Shown piece after piece: positions 51,409 through 60,442 of a stretch of 64,000 nucleotides of DNA. The DNA lies in the NCBI RefSeq assembly GCF_019511645.1, contig NZ_JAEUAX010000005.1, forward strand, positions 1-64,000. The letters are read 5' to 3'. How positions within the stretch are numbered: position 1 is the first letter of the stretch; each line of letters starts with the position of its first letter. The DNA is from Microbacterium ureisolvens (lineage in GTDB: Bacteria > Actinomycetota > Actinomycetes > Actinomycetales > Microbacteriaceae). The notes under the pieces are model-generated. The model searched no databases. It saw only the letters and a program-made list of their open reading frames with translations, and was not told where the DNA came from. The position numbers were made by a program, and so were the translations under genes.

Positions 51409-52638
51409 TCACTTGATGGCGGCGCTCACGTCGTCGGTGAGCTTCTGCCAGGTCGCCGTCGGGTCGGCGCCGTTGATGATCGCGGCCTCGGCGATGCCCC
51501 AGTACTGCCACACCGCACCCATGGCCGGGATGGCCGGCATCGGGACGGCGTCGGCACCGACGGTCTGGAAGCCGGCGATGATCGGGTCGGCGGCCGCGGT
51601 GTCGGCAGCGGCGGTGAGGGCGGGCAGCACGTTGCCGGCCTTGAACAGGTCGAGCTGGACGTCCTCGGTGCCGATGTAGTTCACCAGGAAGTCGTTCGCG
51701 GCGACCTTGTTGTCGGACTCGGAGCTCACGAAGAAGCCCTTGACGCCGGCGAACGGCTGAGCGGCGGCGTCGGTCGGGCTCGGGATCGGGTCGATCGCGA
51801 CGTTGATGCCCGCGTCGGTCGCGGCGCTGACGTTCCACGGGCCGGTCAGCCAGAACGCCGCCTCACCCTCGGTGAACTTCGTCTTGGCGATGTCGCCGTC
51901 GACGTCGGTGTTGAAATTGCCGGCCGCGCCCTGCGCGCCGAGCCAGGTGGCGAACTGGAAGCCGCCCTCGTTGCCGATCTGCAGGTCGGTCGGGTCGTAG
52001 TTGCCCTCGGCGTCGGTGCCGAACACGGGGGCGCCGAACGCGGTCTGGAACGGGTAGAGGTGGTACGGGTCGCCCTCGACGCCCTGCTGGACGACGAACG
52101 GGGTGGTGAGGCCGGCAGCCTGTCCCTTCGCGATCATGTCGTCGAAGCTCGTGGCCGGCTCGGGGATGATGTCGGCGTTGCGGAGGATGGCGATGTTCTC
52201 GACCGCGTACGGAAGCATGTAGGTCGTGCCCTCGTAGGTCGAGGCCTGCAGCGCGACCGGGAGGTAGTCGCCGGCGGTGTCGCCGAGCTCGATCGGGGCC
52301 ACGACGCCGTTGGTCGACAGCTCGCCGAGCCAGTCGTGCGCGCCCATGACCACGTCGGGGCCCTTGCCGGTCGGGGCCTGCTGGATGAAGTCGTCCTTGA
52401 TCTTGCCGGTGTCCTTGCCCACCAGGTCCACCTTGACGCCGGTCTTCTCGCTGTATGCGTCGGCCGCGCCCTTGAGCGCATCGACGCGCTCGGAGTCGAC
52501 CCACACGGTCAGCGTCGACGTGGCGTCGCCCTCGTCGCTCGAAGCGGTGTCGTCCGCGCTCCCCGCGCAGCCCGCGAGGACGATCGACGCGACGGCGAGA
52601 CCGCCGAGCGCGAGCCAGCTCTTCTTGTTCACCTTCAT
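51409..52638 (-). CDS. malE: Maltodextrin-binding lipoprotein (MalE-like)
   Basis: The 409-residue protein has a lipoprotein signal (LALGGLAVASIVLAGCAGS) with the acylated Cys near 24, and an extracellular solute-binding fold of family 1 (LTVWVDSERVDALKGAADAY, GEAAFWLTGPWNVSAATDA). The ATG at 52638 lies 8-12 bases after AGAGAGG. It is first in the operon, below LacI-type operator sequences. Confidence 0.92.
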   Translation of the reverse strand: MKVNKKSWLALGGLAVASIVLAGCAGSADDTASSDEGDATSTLTVWVDSERVDALKGAADAYSEKTGVKVDLVGKDTGKIKDDFIQQAPTGKGPDVVMGAHDWLGELSTNGVVAPIELGDTAGDYLPVALQASTYEGTTYMLPYAVENIAILRNADIIPEPATSFDDMIAKGQAAGLTTPFVVQQGVEGDPYHLYPFQTAFGAPVFGTDAEGNYDPTDLQIGNEGGFQFATWLGAQGAAGNFNTDVDGDIAKTKFTEGEAAFWLTGPWNVSAATDAGINVAIDPIPSPTDAAAQPFAGVKGFFVSSESDNKVAANDFLVNYIGTEDVQLDLFKAGNVLPALTAAADTAAADPIIAGFQTVGADAVPMPAIPAMGAVWQYWGIAEAAIINGADPTATWQKLTDDVSAAIK

Positions 52639-52720
52639 CGGTGCAGTGCCTCTCTGGAGTGCTGAGTGAGTCCGGCCGCACTGCCGGTCGCGACGGTGCG
52701 GGTTCGACTCTCGCTCACGA

Positions 52721-52736
52721 TTGCAAGCGCTTACAT
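52721..52736. promoter_or_regulatory. LacI-family operator upstream of malE
   Basis: TTGCAAGCGCTTACAT matches the TTGCAAGCGCTTGCAA-type operator of LacI-family sugar regulators around the central GCGC-like step, about 85 bases upstream of malE. Related sequences follow at 52811-52824 and 52839-52852. No regulator gene is in the window. Confidence 0.7.
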
Positions 52737-52810
52737 TTGTAACTCAGCAGACGCCATATGGCAACACCGGCTCCGGATCGATATCTCGCCGTGACTTTGA
52801 GCTCCTGCTT

Positions 52811-52852
52811 GGAATCGCTTGCACGCTGATCATCGACTGGAACCGCTTGCAG
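52811..52852. promoter_or_regulatory. Two further CGCTTGCA half-operators
   Basis: GGAATCGCTTGCAC (52811-52824) and GGAACCGCTTGCAG (52839-52852) are spaced 28 bases apart and resemble the operator at 52721. They lie between malE and yajQ, so they may allow looping or act on yajQ as well. Confidence 0.5.
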
Positions 52853-52902
52853 CAGCATCCGTTCTCCCGCGTGGTCCGGCACCCGCCGATAGACTGCCCG
52901 CC

Positions 52903-53391
52903 ATGGCAGATTCTTCGTTCGACATCGTCAGCAAGGTCGACCACCAGGAGGCGGAGAACGCCCTGAACCAGGCCCGCAAAGAGATCGAGCAGCGCTACGA
53001 CTTCAAGGGCACCGGGGCCTCCATCGAGTGGAGCGGCGAGTCCGTGCTCATCAAGGCCAGCACCGAGGATCGCGCGAACGCCGTCCTCGACGTCTTCCAG
53101 TCGAAGCTCATCAAGCGCGGTATCTCGCTCAAGAGCCTCGACTCGGGCGAGCCCTTCGCGAGCGGCAAGGAGTACCGCATCGTCTCCACGATCAAGGACG
53201 GCATCTCGTCCGAGAACGCCAAGAAGATCTCGAAGATCATCCGCGACGAGGGCCCCAAGTCGGTGAAGTCGCAGATCCAGGGCGACGAGCTGCGCGTGCA
53301 GTCGAAGTCGCGCGACGACCTGCAGGAGGTGCAGCGGCTGCTCAAGGCCGCCGACCTCGACGTCGACCTCCAGTTCGTCAACTACCGCTGA
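52903..53391 (+). CDS. yajQ: YajQ family cyclic-di-GMP/nucleotide-binding protein
   Basis: The 162-residue product starts [20 protein letters not shown] and has the two ferredoxin-like repeats of YajQ ([42 protein letters not shown] at the end). Family members bind nucleotides, in some species cyclic di-GMP. It ends 10 bases inside the converging aminotransferase gene. Confidence 0.95.
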   Translation: MADSSFDIVSKVDHQEAENALNQARKEIEQRYDFKGTGASIEWSGESVLIKASTEDRANAVLDVFQSKLIKRGISLKSLDSGEPFASGKEYRIVSTIKDGISSENAKKISKIIRDEGPKSVKSQIQGDELRVQSKSRDDLQEVQRLLKAADLDVDLQFVNYR

Positions 53392-54557
53392 GGGGCGCCG
53401 CTCGGGTCCACCGCGGCGAGCCGCCGCACGGCCTCGGTGATCGTGTCGGGTGAGCAGGCGAGGTTCATCCGCGCGTATCCCGCGCCCTGCCGGCCGAATG
53501 CCGGCCCGCTGGACAACGCCACCCTCGCCTGCTGCTCGGCGATGACGGCGGGGTCGTCTCCCCAGCCCAGTGCCGACATGTCCAGCCAGGCCAGGTAGCT
53601 CGCCGACGGCCGGCGAAGGCGCACCGCCGGCAGGTGCGCAGCGAGTTCGGCCTGCAGATGGTCGACGTTGTTCTGCACGGAGGCGACCGTTGCGTCGAGC
53701 CAGTCCCGGCTGCGGGCGAATCCCTCCCGTGTCGCGATCAGTCCGAACTGGCCGGCCCGGAAGGTGACCTCCTCCGGGAGCGAGCGGATGAGATCGGTCA
53801 TGCGGTCCGACTCGGACACGAACAGCGCCGTCTTCAGCCCGGCGAGGTTGAAGGCCTTGCTCCCCGACTCGGCGGCGATGCCGTGTGCCCGGGCCTCGTC
53901 CGAGACCGCGAGGTACGGGGTGAATTCCACGCCGTGATGGGTGAGCGGGGCGTGGATCTCGTCCGCTACGACGAACCCGTCGTGCCGTGCCACGATGCGG
54001 GAAAGCTGTTCGAGGGTCGCCCGGTCGTGGACCAGGCCGACGGGGTTGTGGGGGCTGCACAGGAGCACGCCCTTCGCGCCCGCGGCCAGCGCCCGGTCGA
54101 TGCCATCCAGGTCGAGCGCGTACGAGGACCCGTCGTCGCGCAGTGGCGCCTCGACCACCACGCCGCCTGCCTCGGGGATGAGGTCGTAGAACGGCGGGTA
54201 GACCGGGGGCGTGATCACGACGCCGTCGCCGGGTTCGATCAGCCTGCGCAGCGACTCGACGATCACGACGCTCACGTCGGTCGTGATGCCCATCCGCTCC
54301 GGATCCGGCTCCCATCCCCATGCCGCCGCGGCGTAGTCGCGAAACGCCGTCCGAGCGCCCGGGTCGGAAGGATTGACGTACCCGGTGTCGCCGAGGTCGA
54401 TCGCCTCGTGCAAGGCCTTGTTGATCGCCGGCGCCAGCGGGAAATCCATCTCCGCCACGAACATCGGCAGCACGTCGTCGGAGTGGGTGCCCCACTTCTC
54501 GCTCGTTCGCCGGCGGAGAGTCGTCATGGCGTCGGCCGGCGTCGGGATGATGGGCAT
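53382..54557 (-). CDS. MalY/PatB family PLP-dependent aminotransferase (cystathionine beta-lyase-like)
   Basis: The 391-residue protein has fold-type I features: MWVAEMDF-like region [53 protein letters not shown] and the PLP lysine in [15 protein letters not shown]. These match MalY/PatB C-S lyases that release homocysteine or act on cysteine conjugates. GAGGAGC precedes the ATG at 54557. Confidence 0.9.
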   Translation of the reverse strand: MPIIPTPADAMTTLRRRTSEKWGTHSDDVLPMFVAEMDFPLAPAINKALHEAIDLGDTGYVNPSDPGARTAFRDYAAAAWGWEPDPERMGITTDVSVVIVESLRRLIEPGDGVVITPPVYPPFYDLIPEAGGVVVEAPLRDDGSSYALDLDGIDRALAAGAKGVLLCSPHNPVGLVHDRATLEQLSRIVARHDGFVVADEIHAPLTHHGVEFTPYLAVSDEARAHGIAAESGSKAFNLAGLKTALFVSESDRMTDLIRSLPEEVTFRAGQFGLIATREGFARSRDWLDATVASVQNNVDHLQAELAAHLPAVRLRRPSASYLAWLDMSALGWGDDPAVIAEQQARVALSSGPAFGRQGAGYARMNLACSPDTITEAVRRLAAVDPSGAPQR

Positions 54558-54604
54558 CGTCGTTGCTCCTCGGTGGCGGTGGAAACCGACCCTACACTCG
54601 GGCC

Positions 54605-55081
54605 ATGCGCTTCCTCCGGGCCGTGTTGTCGGCCGTCGTCGCGACCCTGCCGGTGCTGATCGTCCTGCTGATCCCCTCGCTCGTGCGCAGCGACGTCGAG
54701 GGGGACTCCGCCGCCGGAGTCGGAACCGCGATCCTCAATGCCGCGTTCCTCGCGGCGATCATCCTGATTCCGAGGGTGAACGGGTGGCTCGACCCCGAGG
54801 TGCCCGACTGGACGTCGTCGACGGCGATGGCCGCGACCGCCCGGGTGTGGCGCAGCCGCATCTGGCTCGCGCTTCTCACGGTGCTGGCGCTGCTGGCCGT
54901 CCTCGCCGCGGGCCAGACCGCGGCGTACCTCATGAGTCGGAGCGCGCCGGCGGTCACCGACGGCGCCCTCGACTACAGCCGGTTCCTCGCGCAGGAGCTC
55001 GTCGTGTACCTGCTCGGATACGTGCTGTCGCTCACGACGTACGTGCTCCTCATGCGCACGCTCGCCCGCCGCGCGGAGTGA
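54605..55081 (+). CDS. Four-segment membrane protein of unknown function
   Basis: The 158-residue product has four membrane segments (AVLSAVVATLPVLIVLLIPS, GVGTAILNAAFLAAIILIP, IWLALLTVLALLAVLAAGQT and VYLLGYVLSLTTYVLLM). No family is recognised. It is divergent from the aminotransferase gene, with 47 bases between starts. Confidence 0.75.
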   Translation: MRFLRAVLSAVVATLPVLIVLLIPSLVRSDVEGDSAAGVGTAILNAAFLAAIILIPRVNGWLDPEVPDWTSSTAMAATARVWRSRIWLALLTVLALLAVLAAGQTAAYLMSRSAPAVTDGALDYSRFLAQELVVYLLGYVLSLTTYVLLMRTLARRAE

Positions 55082-55122
55082 CCCGCGGGTCTCGGCGACG
55101 ACCCCGGCCCGGCAACGATAAA

Positions 55123-55151
55123 GGCCCCGGGTGCTGGGGACACCCGGGGCC
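55123..55151. terminator. Hairpin terminator between converging genes
   Basis: GGCCCCGGGTG and CACCCGGGGCC form an 11-bp stem with a 7-base loop. On the minus strand TTTAT follows, so it best serves the alpha/beta hydrolase gene; it also lies after the membrane-protein gene. Confidence 0.75.
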
Positions 55152-55258
55152 TGTCGTCGTCTGCTCTCGCATCACCAACCCCCCGGTTAGCGGCGCGTGA
55201 CGACGGATGGGAAGGATTCTTGGGGAGGGCCTTCCCTGAGATGCTGGGGACATCTCCC

Positions 55259-56350
55259 CTACAGCTTAACCCGACTGTCTACAAGAGCGCTGTCCCCTCT
55301 TCGGGGGACATCCGCGTCCGGTGCGACGTACGCGCGAGCCCATCGGTCGAGAGCATCGTACGCGATCGCGCGAGAGACCGGGCGTGAGAGGAAGACGTCG
55401 TGGATGGCGCCGTCGACCCGGGCGATCGTGACGAGCGCGCCGATCCTGGTCGACGCTCGGGCGATGTCGTCGACCACGAGCACGGAGTCCGTCGAGATCA
55501 TGGACTCCTTCCACGACAGCGGCATGGTCGAGGCCGCCGACAGCAGCACCAGCGCCGGGCATCCGATGTCGACACCGGCCGCGACGCGGCGGTGCCCATC
55601 CATCACGGCCGACAGCCATCCCGGAGCGGTCGGGAAGCCGCGGTCGGGCCGCCACAGCGTGCGGTGCTCGTCCTGCGGCAGCGAGCCGATCCGGTCCTGC
55701 GCTCGCGTGTAGAACCCGAAGTCGACGGCGGGCTGCGTCCCGCGCGGATCCAGCCTCGCCCGCATGTCCACCAGGGGTGCCAGCGCCTGGCGGCCGAGGG
55801 TGCCGAGCTGGAGTTCAAGCCATGGGCTGTTGAGCACGACCGCGTGCGCGCGGCCGGGGTGACGGTCGGCCCAGAGGGTGAGCGTGAGACCGCCCGTCGA
55901 GTGACCCATCAGCACGAGCTTGCGGCGGCCCGCGCGCGCGTCCGGCTCCGCCGAGAGGCCCTGTTCGGCGGGCTCCGCCGCGTGTCCCATCGCCTGCAGT
56001 GCCGCCGCGATGTCGACGTCATAGTCCTCGAGGGAGTCGATGTACCCGGGCGCCTGCCCGTCACGCAGGCTCCGGCCGTATCGGCGCAAGTCGAGGGCGT
56101 AGAAACGCGCGCCGCGACCCGTCCAGAAGCGCGCGAGCTCACGCTGGAAGAAGTAGTCCGACCAGCCGTGCACGTACAGCACGTCGACATCGCGCAGCGG
56201 GGCGAACAGCGTCAGGAGAGGATTCGGGATGCTGCGCACCAGCGTCGCGACCAGCGGCCCGTGCTCGCCGTCCACGCCGAGCGGCAGCGTCAGCTGCTCG
56301 AACGGCTTCCCGAGGATGTCGGGGACCCATGTGAGGGATGGCCCGGCCAT
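55259..56350 (-). CDS. Alpha/beta hydrolase (serine aminopeptidase S33-like)
   Basis: The 363-residue protein has an alpha/beta-hydrolase fold: YVHGWSDYFFQRELARFW with oxyanion-hole HG, ALDLRRYGRSLRDGQ, nucleophile elbow MGHSTGGLTLTLWAD and a late His in VDGAIHDVFLS. This resembles monoacylglycerol lipase-like hydrolases. No signal peptide is seen. The substrate is unknown. Confidence 0.85.
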   Translation of the reverse strand: MAGPSLTWVPDILGKPFEQLTLPLGVDGEHGPLVATLVRSIPNPLLTLFAPLRDVDVLYVHGWSDYFFQRELARFWTGRGARFYALDLRRYGRSLRDGQAPGYIDSLEDYDVDIAAALQAMGHAAEPAEQGLSAEPDARAGRRKLVLMGHSTGGLTLTLWADRHPGRAHAVVLNSPWLELQLGTLGRQALAPLVDMRARLDPRGTQPAVDFGFYTRAQDRIGSLPQDEHRTLWRPDRGFPTAPGWLSAVMDGHRRVAAGVDIGCPALVLLSAASTMPLSWKESMISTDSVLVVDDIARASTRIGALVTIARVDGAIHDVFLSRPVSRAIAYDALDRWARAYVAPDADVPRRGDSALVDSRVKL

Positions 56351-56374
56351 GCCCCTCAGCCTAAGGGCGAGCGG

Positions 56375-57748
56375 TCACTCGCCCCGGGAGATCGTCACCA
56401 TCTCGTCGCGGGGCACGACCTTGATGCGCGCCCGCTCCTGGCGTGCGCCCAGCGCCATCTCGTGCTCGTCGAGGCGGTGCCAGCCGTCGAGGTCGGTCCA
56501 CGCCACCCCGCGCTCGGCGAGCAGGGCGGGGATGGCGGCTTCCGACGGATCGGCCGGCTGCCACCACGTGCCCTGATCGTTGATGAGGTGACGGACGGTC
56601 TCCATCGCGTCGGACTTGGTGTGGCCGATGAGGCCCACGGGTCCGCGCTTGATCCAGCCGGTGGCGTACACGCCGTTGACGCGCTGGTTCGAGTCCTTGC
56701 TGAGCACCTGACCCTCGCGGTTCGGGATGACGCCGTGGCGCTTGTCGAACGGCACGCCCGGCAGGGGCGATCCGAAGTAGCCGACGGCACGGTACAGCGC
56801 CTGAATCGGCACCTCGCGCAGCTCGCCCGTGCCGACGACGCCGCCCTCCCCGTCGGGGCGGGTGCGCTCGTAGACGAGAGCGCACACCCGGCCCTCGGCA
56901 TCCGTCTTCACCTCGATCGGCTTGGCGTAGAAGTGCAGGTGCAGGCGGCGCGACGCCGTGCCGCCGTTGTTGTTGACCGAGTCGCGCTTTCGCCAGGACT
57001 GCAGCACACGGTCGATCACCATGACCTGCTTGTTGCTCGCGATGGCGGCGCGCGCCGCGTCGTCGTAGTCGAAGTCCTCGTCGTAGACGACCATGTCGAC
57101 GTCACGGAGTTCGCCGAGCTCGCGCAGCTCGAGGGGCGTGAACTTGACGTTCGCGGGGCCGCGACGGCCGAACACGTGCACGTCGGTGACCTTCGAGGCT
57201 GCCAGGCCCCGGTGCACGTTGTCGGGGATCTCGGTCGGCAGCAGGTCCTCCGCGTGCTTGGCCAGCATGCGCGACACATCGAGTGCGACGTTCCCGTTGC
57301 CGATGACGGCGACGGATGCTGCGTCCAGCGGCCACTCGCGCGGCACATCGGGGTGCCCGTCGAACCAGCTCACGAAGTCGGCGGCGCCGTAGGATCCGAC
57401 GGCGTCGATGCCGGGGATGTCGAGGTCGGTGTCGCGGATCGCGCCGGTGGCGAAGATGACCGCGTTGTAGTGGTGCTTGAGGTCTTCGAGGGTGATGTCC
57501 TCGCCGAAGCGGACGTTGCCGAAGATGCGGATGTCGCCACGGTCGAGCACCTCGCGAAGCGCCGTGATGATGCCCTTGATGCGGGGGTGGTCGGGGGCGA
57601 CCCCATAGCGGACCAGCCCGTACGGCGCGGGCAGCTGCTCGAACAGGTCGATCGACACGTCGAACTTGCGCTCGGCCTTCAGCAGGATGTCGGCGGCGTA
57701 GATGCCTGCCGGTCCTGCGCCGACGATCGCCAGCCGGAGCTTGGTCAT
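56375..57748 (-). CDS. fprA: Ferredoxin-NADP+ reductase (FprA-like)
   Basis: From the ATG at 57748, after GAAAGGACC, the product has 457 residues. It has an FAD-binding LAIVGAGPAGIYAADILLKA, then PAPYGLVRYGVAPDHPRIKG, an NADP-binding VIGNGNVALDVSRMLA, and a C-terminal GWIKRGPVGLIGHTKSDA. These are signatures of adrenodoxin-reductase-type FprA, which passes electrons between NADPH and ferredoxin. It lies after the polyprenyl synthase gene, same strand. Confidence 0.93.
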   Translation of the reverse strand: MTKLRLAIVGAGPAGIYAADILLKAERKFDVSIDLFEQLPAPYGLVRYGVAPDHPRIKGIITALREVLDRGDIRIFGNVRFGEDITLEDLKHHYNAVIFATGAIRDTDLDIPGIDAVGSYGAADFVSWFDGHPDVPREWPLDAASVAVIGNGNVALDVSRMLAKHAEDLLPTEIPDNVHRGLAASKVTDVHVFGRRGPANVKFTPLELRELGELRDVDMVVYDEDFDYDDAARAAIASNKQVMVIDRVLQSWRKRDSVNNNGGTASRRLHLHFYAKPIEVKTDAEGRVCALVYERTRPDGEGGVVGTGELREVPIQALYRAVGYFGSPLPGVPFDKRHGVIPNREGQVLSKDSNQRVNGVYATGWIKRGPVGLIGHTKSDAMETVRHLINDQGTWWQPADPSEAAIPALLAERGVAWTDLDGWHRLDEHEMALGARQERARIKVVPRDEMVTISRGE

Positions 57749-57834
57749 TGTGGTCCTTTCGGGCGTTTTCTCTCGCGCGTTCCTCGTTCGCGGGACGGCC
57801 GGGGCGGCGGAGGCGAAGGGAACGCGGACGGGGA

Positions 57835-58890
57835 TCAACTGGAGCGGTCGGCGACGGCCTGGGCGAACCGGGTGAGGGCCTCCCGCACGGCGCCGTCGGG
57901 CAAGGGCTCGAGCGCCTCTATCGCCTCGGTCGACCACGCGTTGGCGAGGTCGAGGGTCGCCTGCGTGGCCTCGTGGTCGCGCAGCTGCGCCAGCGGCTCG
58001 TCGAGGATCGCGGGATCGGCACCGTCGGCGATGCGCGCGACACCGTCGTCGATGCGTTCGCGCAGTTCGAGGGACGCAGCATCCGTCCGCTGTCCGAGCA
58101 CGAGGTAGGGCATGGTCGGCACGCCCGCGCGGAGGTCGGTGCCGGGCACCTTGCCGGTCTCGTCCGGATCGGCCGACAGGTCGATGACGTCGTCGAGGAG
58201 CTGGAACGCGACGCCGGCCTTCTCGCCGAACGTCACCATCGGCTGCTCGAACTCCTTGGGCCCGTTCGAGAAGACGATGCCCGACTGCGCTGCCGCCGCG
58301 ATGAGGGAGCCCGTCTTGTCGGAGAGCACCTGGAGGTAGAACGCGACGCGATCGTCGTCGTCCGATGGGCCCACGGTCTCGTGCATCTGCCCGAGGACGA
58401 GTCGCTCGAACGTGTCGGCCTGCAGCTGAATGGCCTCGTCACCGTGTCGCGCCATGATCTGGCTCGCGCGCGAGAACAGCAGGTCGCCCGTGAGGATCGC
58501 GATGCTGTTGCCCCACACGGCGTGGGCACTGGGGACACCGCGGCGCTTGTCGGCGGCATCCATCACGTCGTCGTGGTACAGCGAACCGAGGTGCGTCATC
58601 TCGAGAGCGGTCGCGGCGTCGATCACCTCGTCCGTCGCGCCGTCGCCCAGCTGAGCGGTCAAGAGCGCCAGCATCGGGCGGATGCGCTTGCCGCCGGCGT
58701 CGTAGAGGTAGCGACTCGTGGCGTCGGCGAGTGTGTCGGCGACGCGCAGCTCACGCTCGAGCGCGCTGTCGACGCGCTTGAGGCCCGCCTCGACGGTCTT
58801 GAGCAGGCTGCGCGATCGCGCGCCCGCAAAGATGCGGTCGGTGAGGCCCAGCTTGCCCGCGATATGCGAGCCCGGCGCTGTCGGTGTCAC
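57835..58890 (-). CDS. Polyprenyl diphosphate synthase (menaquinone side chain)
   Basis: The 351-residue protein has both aspartate-rich motifs of trans-prenyltransferases: LYHDDVMDAADKRRG (first, DDxxD-like) and LLDDVIDLSADPDETGK (second), plus GGKRIRPMLALL for isopentenyl-PP binding. Chain length cannot be read with certainty. Its place beside menG/ubiE and menF suggests it makes the menaquinone side chain. GTG start at 58890. Confidence 0.9.
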   Translation of the reverse strand: MTPTAPGSHIAGKLGLTDRIFAGARSRSLLKTVEAGLKRVDSALERELRVADTLADATSRYLYDAGGKRIRPMLALLTAQLGDGATDEVIDAATALEMTHLGSLYHDDVMDAADKRRGVPSAHAVWGNSIAILTGDLLFSRASQIMARHGDEAIQLQADTFERLVLGQMHETVGPSDDDDRVAFYLQVLSDKTGSLIAAAAQSGIVFSNGPKEFEQPMVTFGEKAGVAFQLLDDVIDLSADPDETGKVPGTDLRAGVPTMPYLVLGQRTDAASLELRERIDDGVARIADGADPAILDEPLAQLRDHEATQATLDLANAWSTEAIEALEPLPDGAVREALTRFAQAVADRSS

Positions 58891-58945
58891 GCCCCCAGCC
58901 TACCGGGGGCGCGTTTCGTCGCGCTCCGTCCGGCGACGAGGGCCG

Positions 58946-59680
58946 CTAGGCCTGGGGTTTCGTGGCTCGATGCAGGGCGACGATGCCCATCGACAGGTTG
59001 CGGTGGGCGACGTCGGTCCAGCCCGCCTGGCGGATCCACGCCGAGAGCGTGCGCTGGTCGGGCCAGTCGCGGATCGACTCGTTGAGGTAGTCGTATGCCT
59101 CCGCGTTCGAGCTCACGGTCTTCGCGACGACAGGCAGCACGCGGTCGTTGTAGAAGCGATAGAGGCCGTTGAAGGCCTTCGACGGCGGATGCGAGAACTC
59201 GCAGACCACGAGGCGGCCGCCGGGCTTCGTGACACGCAGCAGCTCGCTGAGCGCCTTCTTCGGCTCGTTGACGTTGCGCAGCCCGAACGACATCGTGACG
59301 GCGTCGAACTCGTCGTCGCCGAACGGCAGGTCGGTCGCGTCGGCCTGCACGAAGGAGAGATGGGGGATCCCGCTGTGCCGGCGCCGGCCCTCGGCGATCA
59401 TTCCGGGCGAGAAGTCGGCGGCGACGACCGTGGCGCCCCGGCCCGCGAGGGCGACGCTCGAGGCGCCCGTGCCCGCGGCGAGGTCGAGGATGCGCTGCCC
59501 GGGCCGAGGGTTCACCGCGCGCGTGGTCGCGGCGCGCCAGAAGCGGTCGTTGCCCATGCTCAGCACGGTGTTGGTGCGGTCGTAGCCGGGCGCGACCTGG
59601 TCGAACATGCCGCTCACGCGCGACGGGTCCTTGTGCAGGTCGGCGCGGTTCGGCTCGTGATCGGAGGGGTGGGATGCCAC
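58946..59680 (-). CDS. menG: Demethylmenaquinone methyltransferase (MenG/UbiE)
   Basis: The product (244 residues from the GTG at 59680, after CGGAGCC) contains [16 protein letters not shown] (SAM-binding motif I), [20 protein letters not shown] (the family's FGLRN signature) and [16 protein letters not shown]. This is the last step of menaquinone synthesis, methylating demethylmenaquinone. It lies 55 bases from the polyprenyl synthase gene. Confidence 0.94.
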   Translation of the reverse strand: MASHPSDHEPNRADLHKDPSRVSGMFDQVAPGYDRTNTVLSMGNDRFWRAATTRAVNPRPGQRILDLAAGTGASSVALAGRGATVVAADFSPGMIAEGRRRHSGIPHLSFVQADATDLPFGDDEFDAVTMSFGLRNVNEPKKALSELLRVTKPGGRLVVCEFSHPPSKAFNGLYRFYNDRVLPVVAKTVSSNAEAYDYLNESIRDWPDQRTLSAWIRQAGWTDVAHRNLSMGIVALHRATKPQA

Positions 59681-59690
59681 GGCTCCGAGT

Positions 59691-60329
59691 CTAGGCGGCG
59701 GTTCCGCCTCCGCCGGGGCCGGTGTCGCCCGCGCCCGCGAAGAAGACCGGCGGCGGCGGTGCCACACCGTCGTGGGCGGCGAGACGGGTGAGCCACGCGT
59801 CCGGGGTCGCGTCGTCGAACGGCGCCTCGGCGGCCGCGACGCGCCGCTCGAGGTCGACGGCGAGCGCCTCGAGCCTTTCGACGAGATCGAGCGGGTAGCC
59901 GTACGCTACACGGTGCTCGTCCCATTCGTCGCGGTCGTCGATGAACAGCCCGCGCCCATCGACCGCCTTCAGGACGTCGAGGTCCATGTCGATCCCGCGG
60001 GGCTCTCGGCCTTCCCACCGGACGTCCCACGCGATGTCGATGTAGATGCGCACGCGTCGCGGGGTGCCGTGCACCGTCATCGCGTAGTCGCCGGTCGGCG
60101 GGATGAGGGTGACGTTGGGCCCGTCGGCGAGGAACTCCAGCCCCGGGCGGACGTTCCGCCAGCCGGAGGGCTGGCCGACCCAGTCGCCCCAGCGGTCGCT
60201 CCCCAGGTAGATGCAGTCGTTGACCCAGTGAGGGCCGCCGTCCCACTTGCGCCACCGGAACTGGAGCGGGGCTCCGGGCTCGGGGCGGACGGAATCCGCG
60301 CGGCCTGCGCGGTGCATCGGGGTCGGCAC
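59691..60329 (-). CDS. DUF402 family protein
   Basis: The 212-residue product follows the DUF402 pattern: [40 protein letters not shown] and [20 protein letters not shown], acidic clusters that in FomD-like relatives bind Mn2+/Co2+ for nucleoside diphosphate or related hydrolysis. The physiological substrate is unknown. GTG start at 60329; it is divergent from the isochorismate synthase gene. Confidence 0.85.
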   Translation of the reverse strand: MPTPMHRAGRADSVRPEPGAPLQFRWRKWDGGPHWVNDCIYLGSDRWGDWVGQPSGWRNVRPGLEFLADGPNVTLIPPTGDYAMTVHGTPRRVRIYIDIAWDVRWEGREPRGIDMDLDVLKAVDGRGLFIDDRDEWDEHRVAYGYPLDLVERLEALAVDLERRVAAAEAPFDDATPDAWLTRLAAHDGVAPPPPVFFAGAGDTGPGGGGTAA

Positions 60330-60442
60330 CCGCCCCAGTGTAGGGCTGCATCAGCCCCGCGCCCTCGTCGAGGGTGCGCACGCCGGCCGATGGCGGACGG
60401 CGACCGGCCTCCGCGCGGGATCGGCGAGTCTAGGCTGGAGTC

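Noticed and set aside
55400..58108. 902-codon open frame on the plus strand
   Set aside because: It is antisense to the alpha/beta hydrolase and the ferredoxin-NADP reductase, whose motifs are clear on the minus strand; composition is Val/Arg/His-rich noise.
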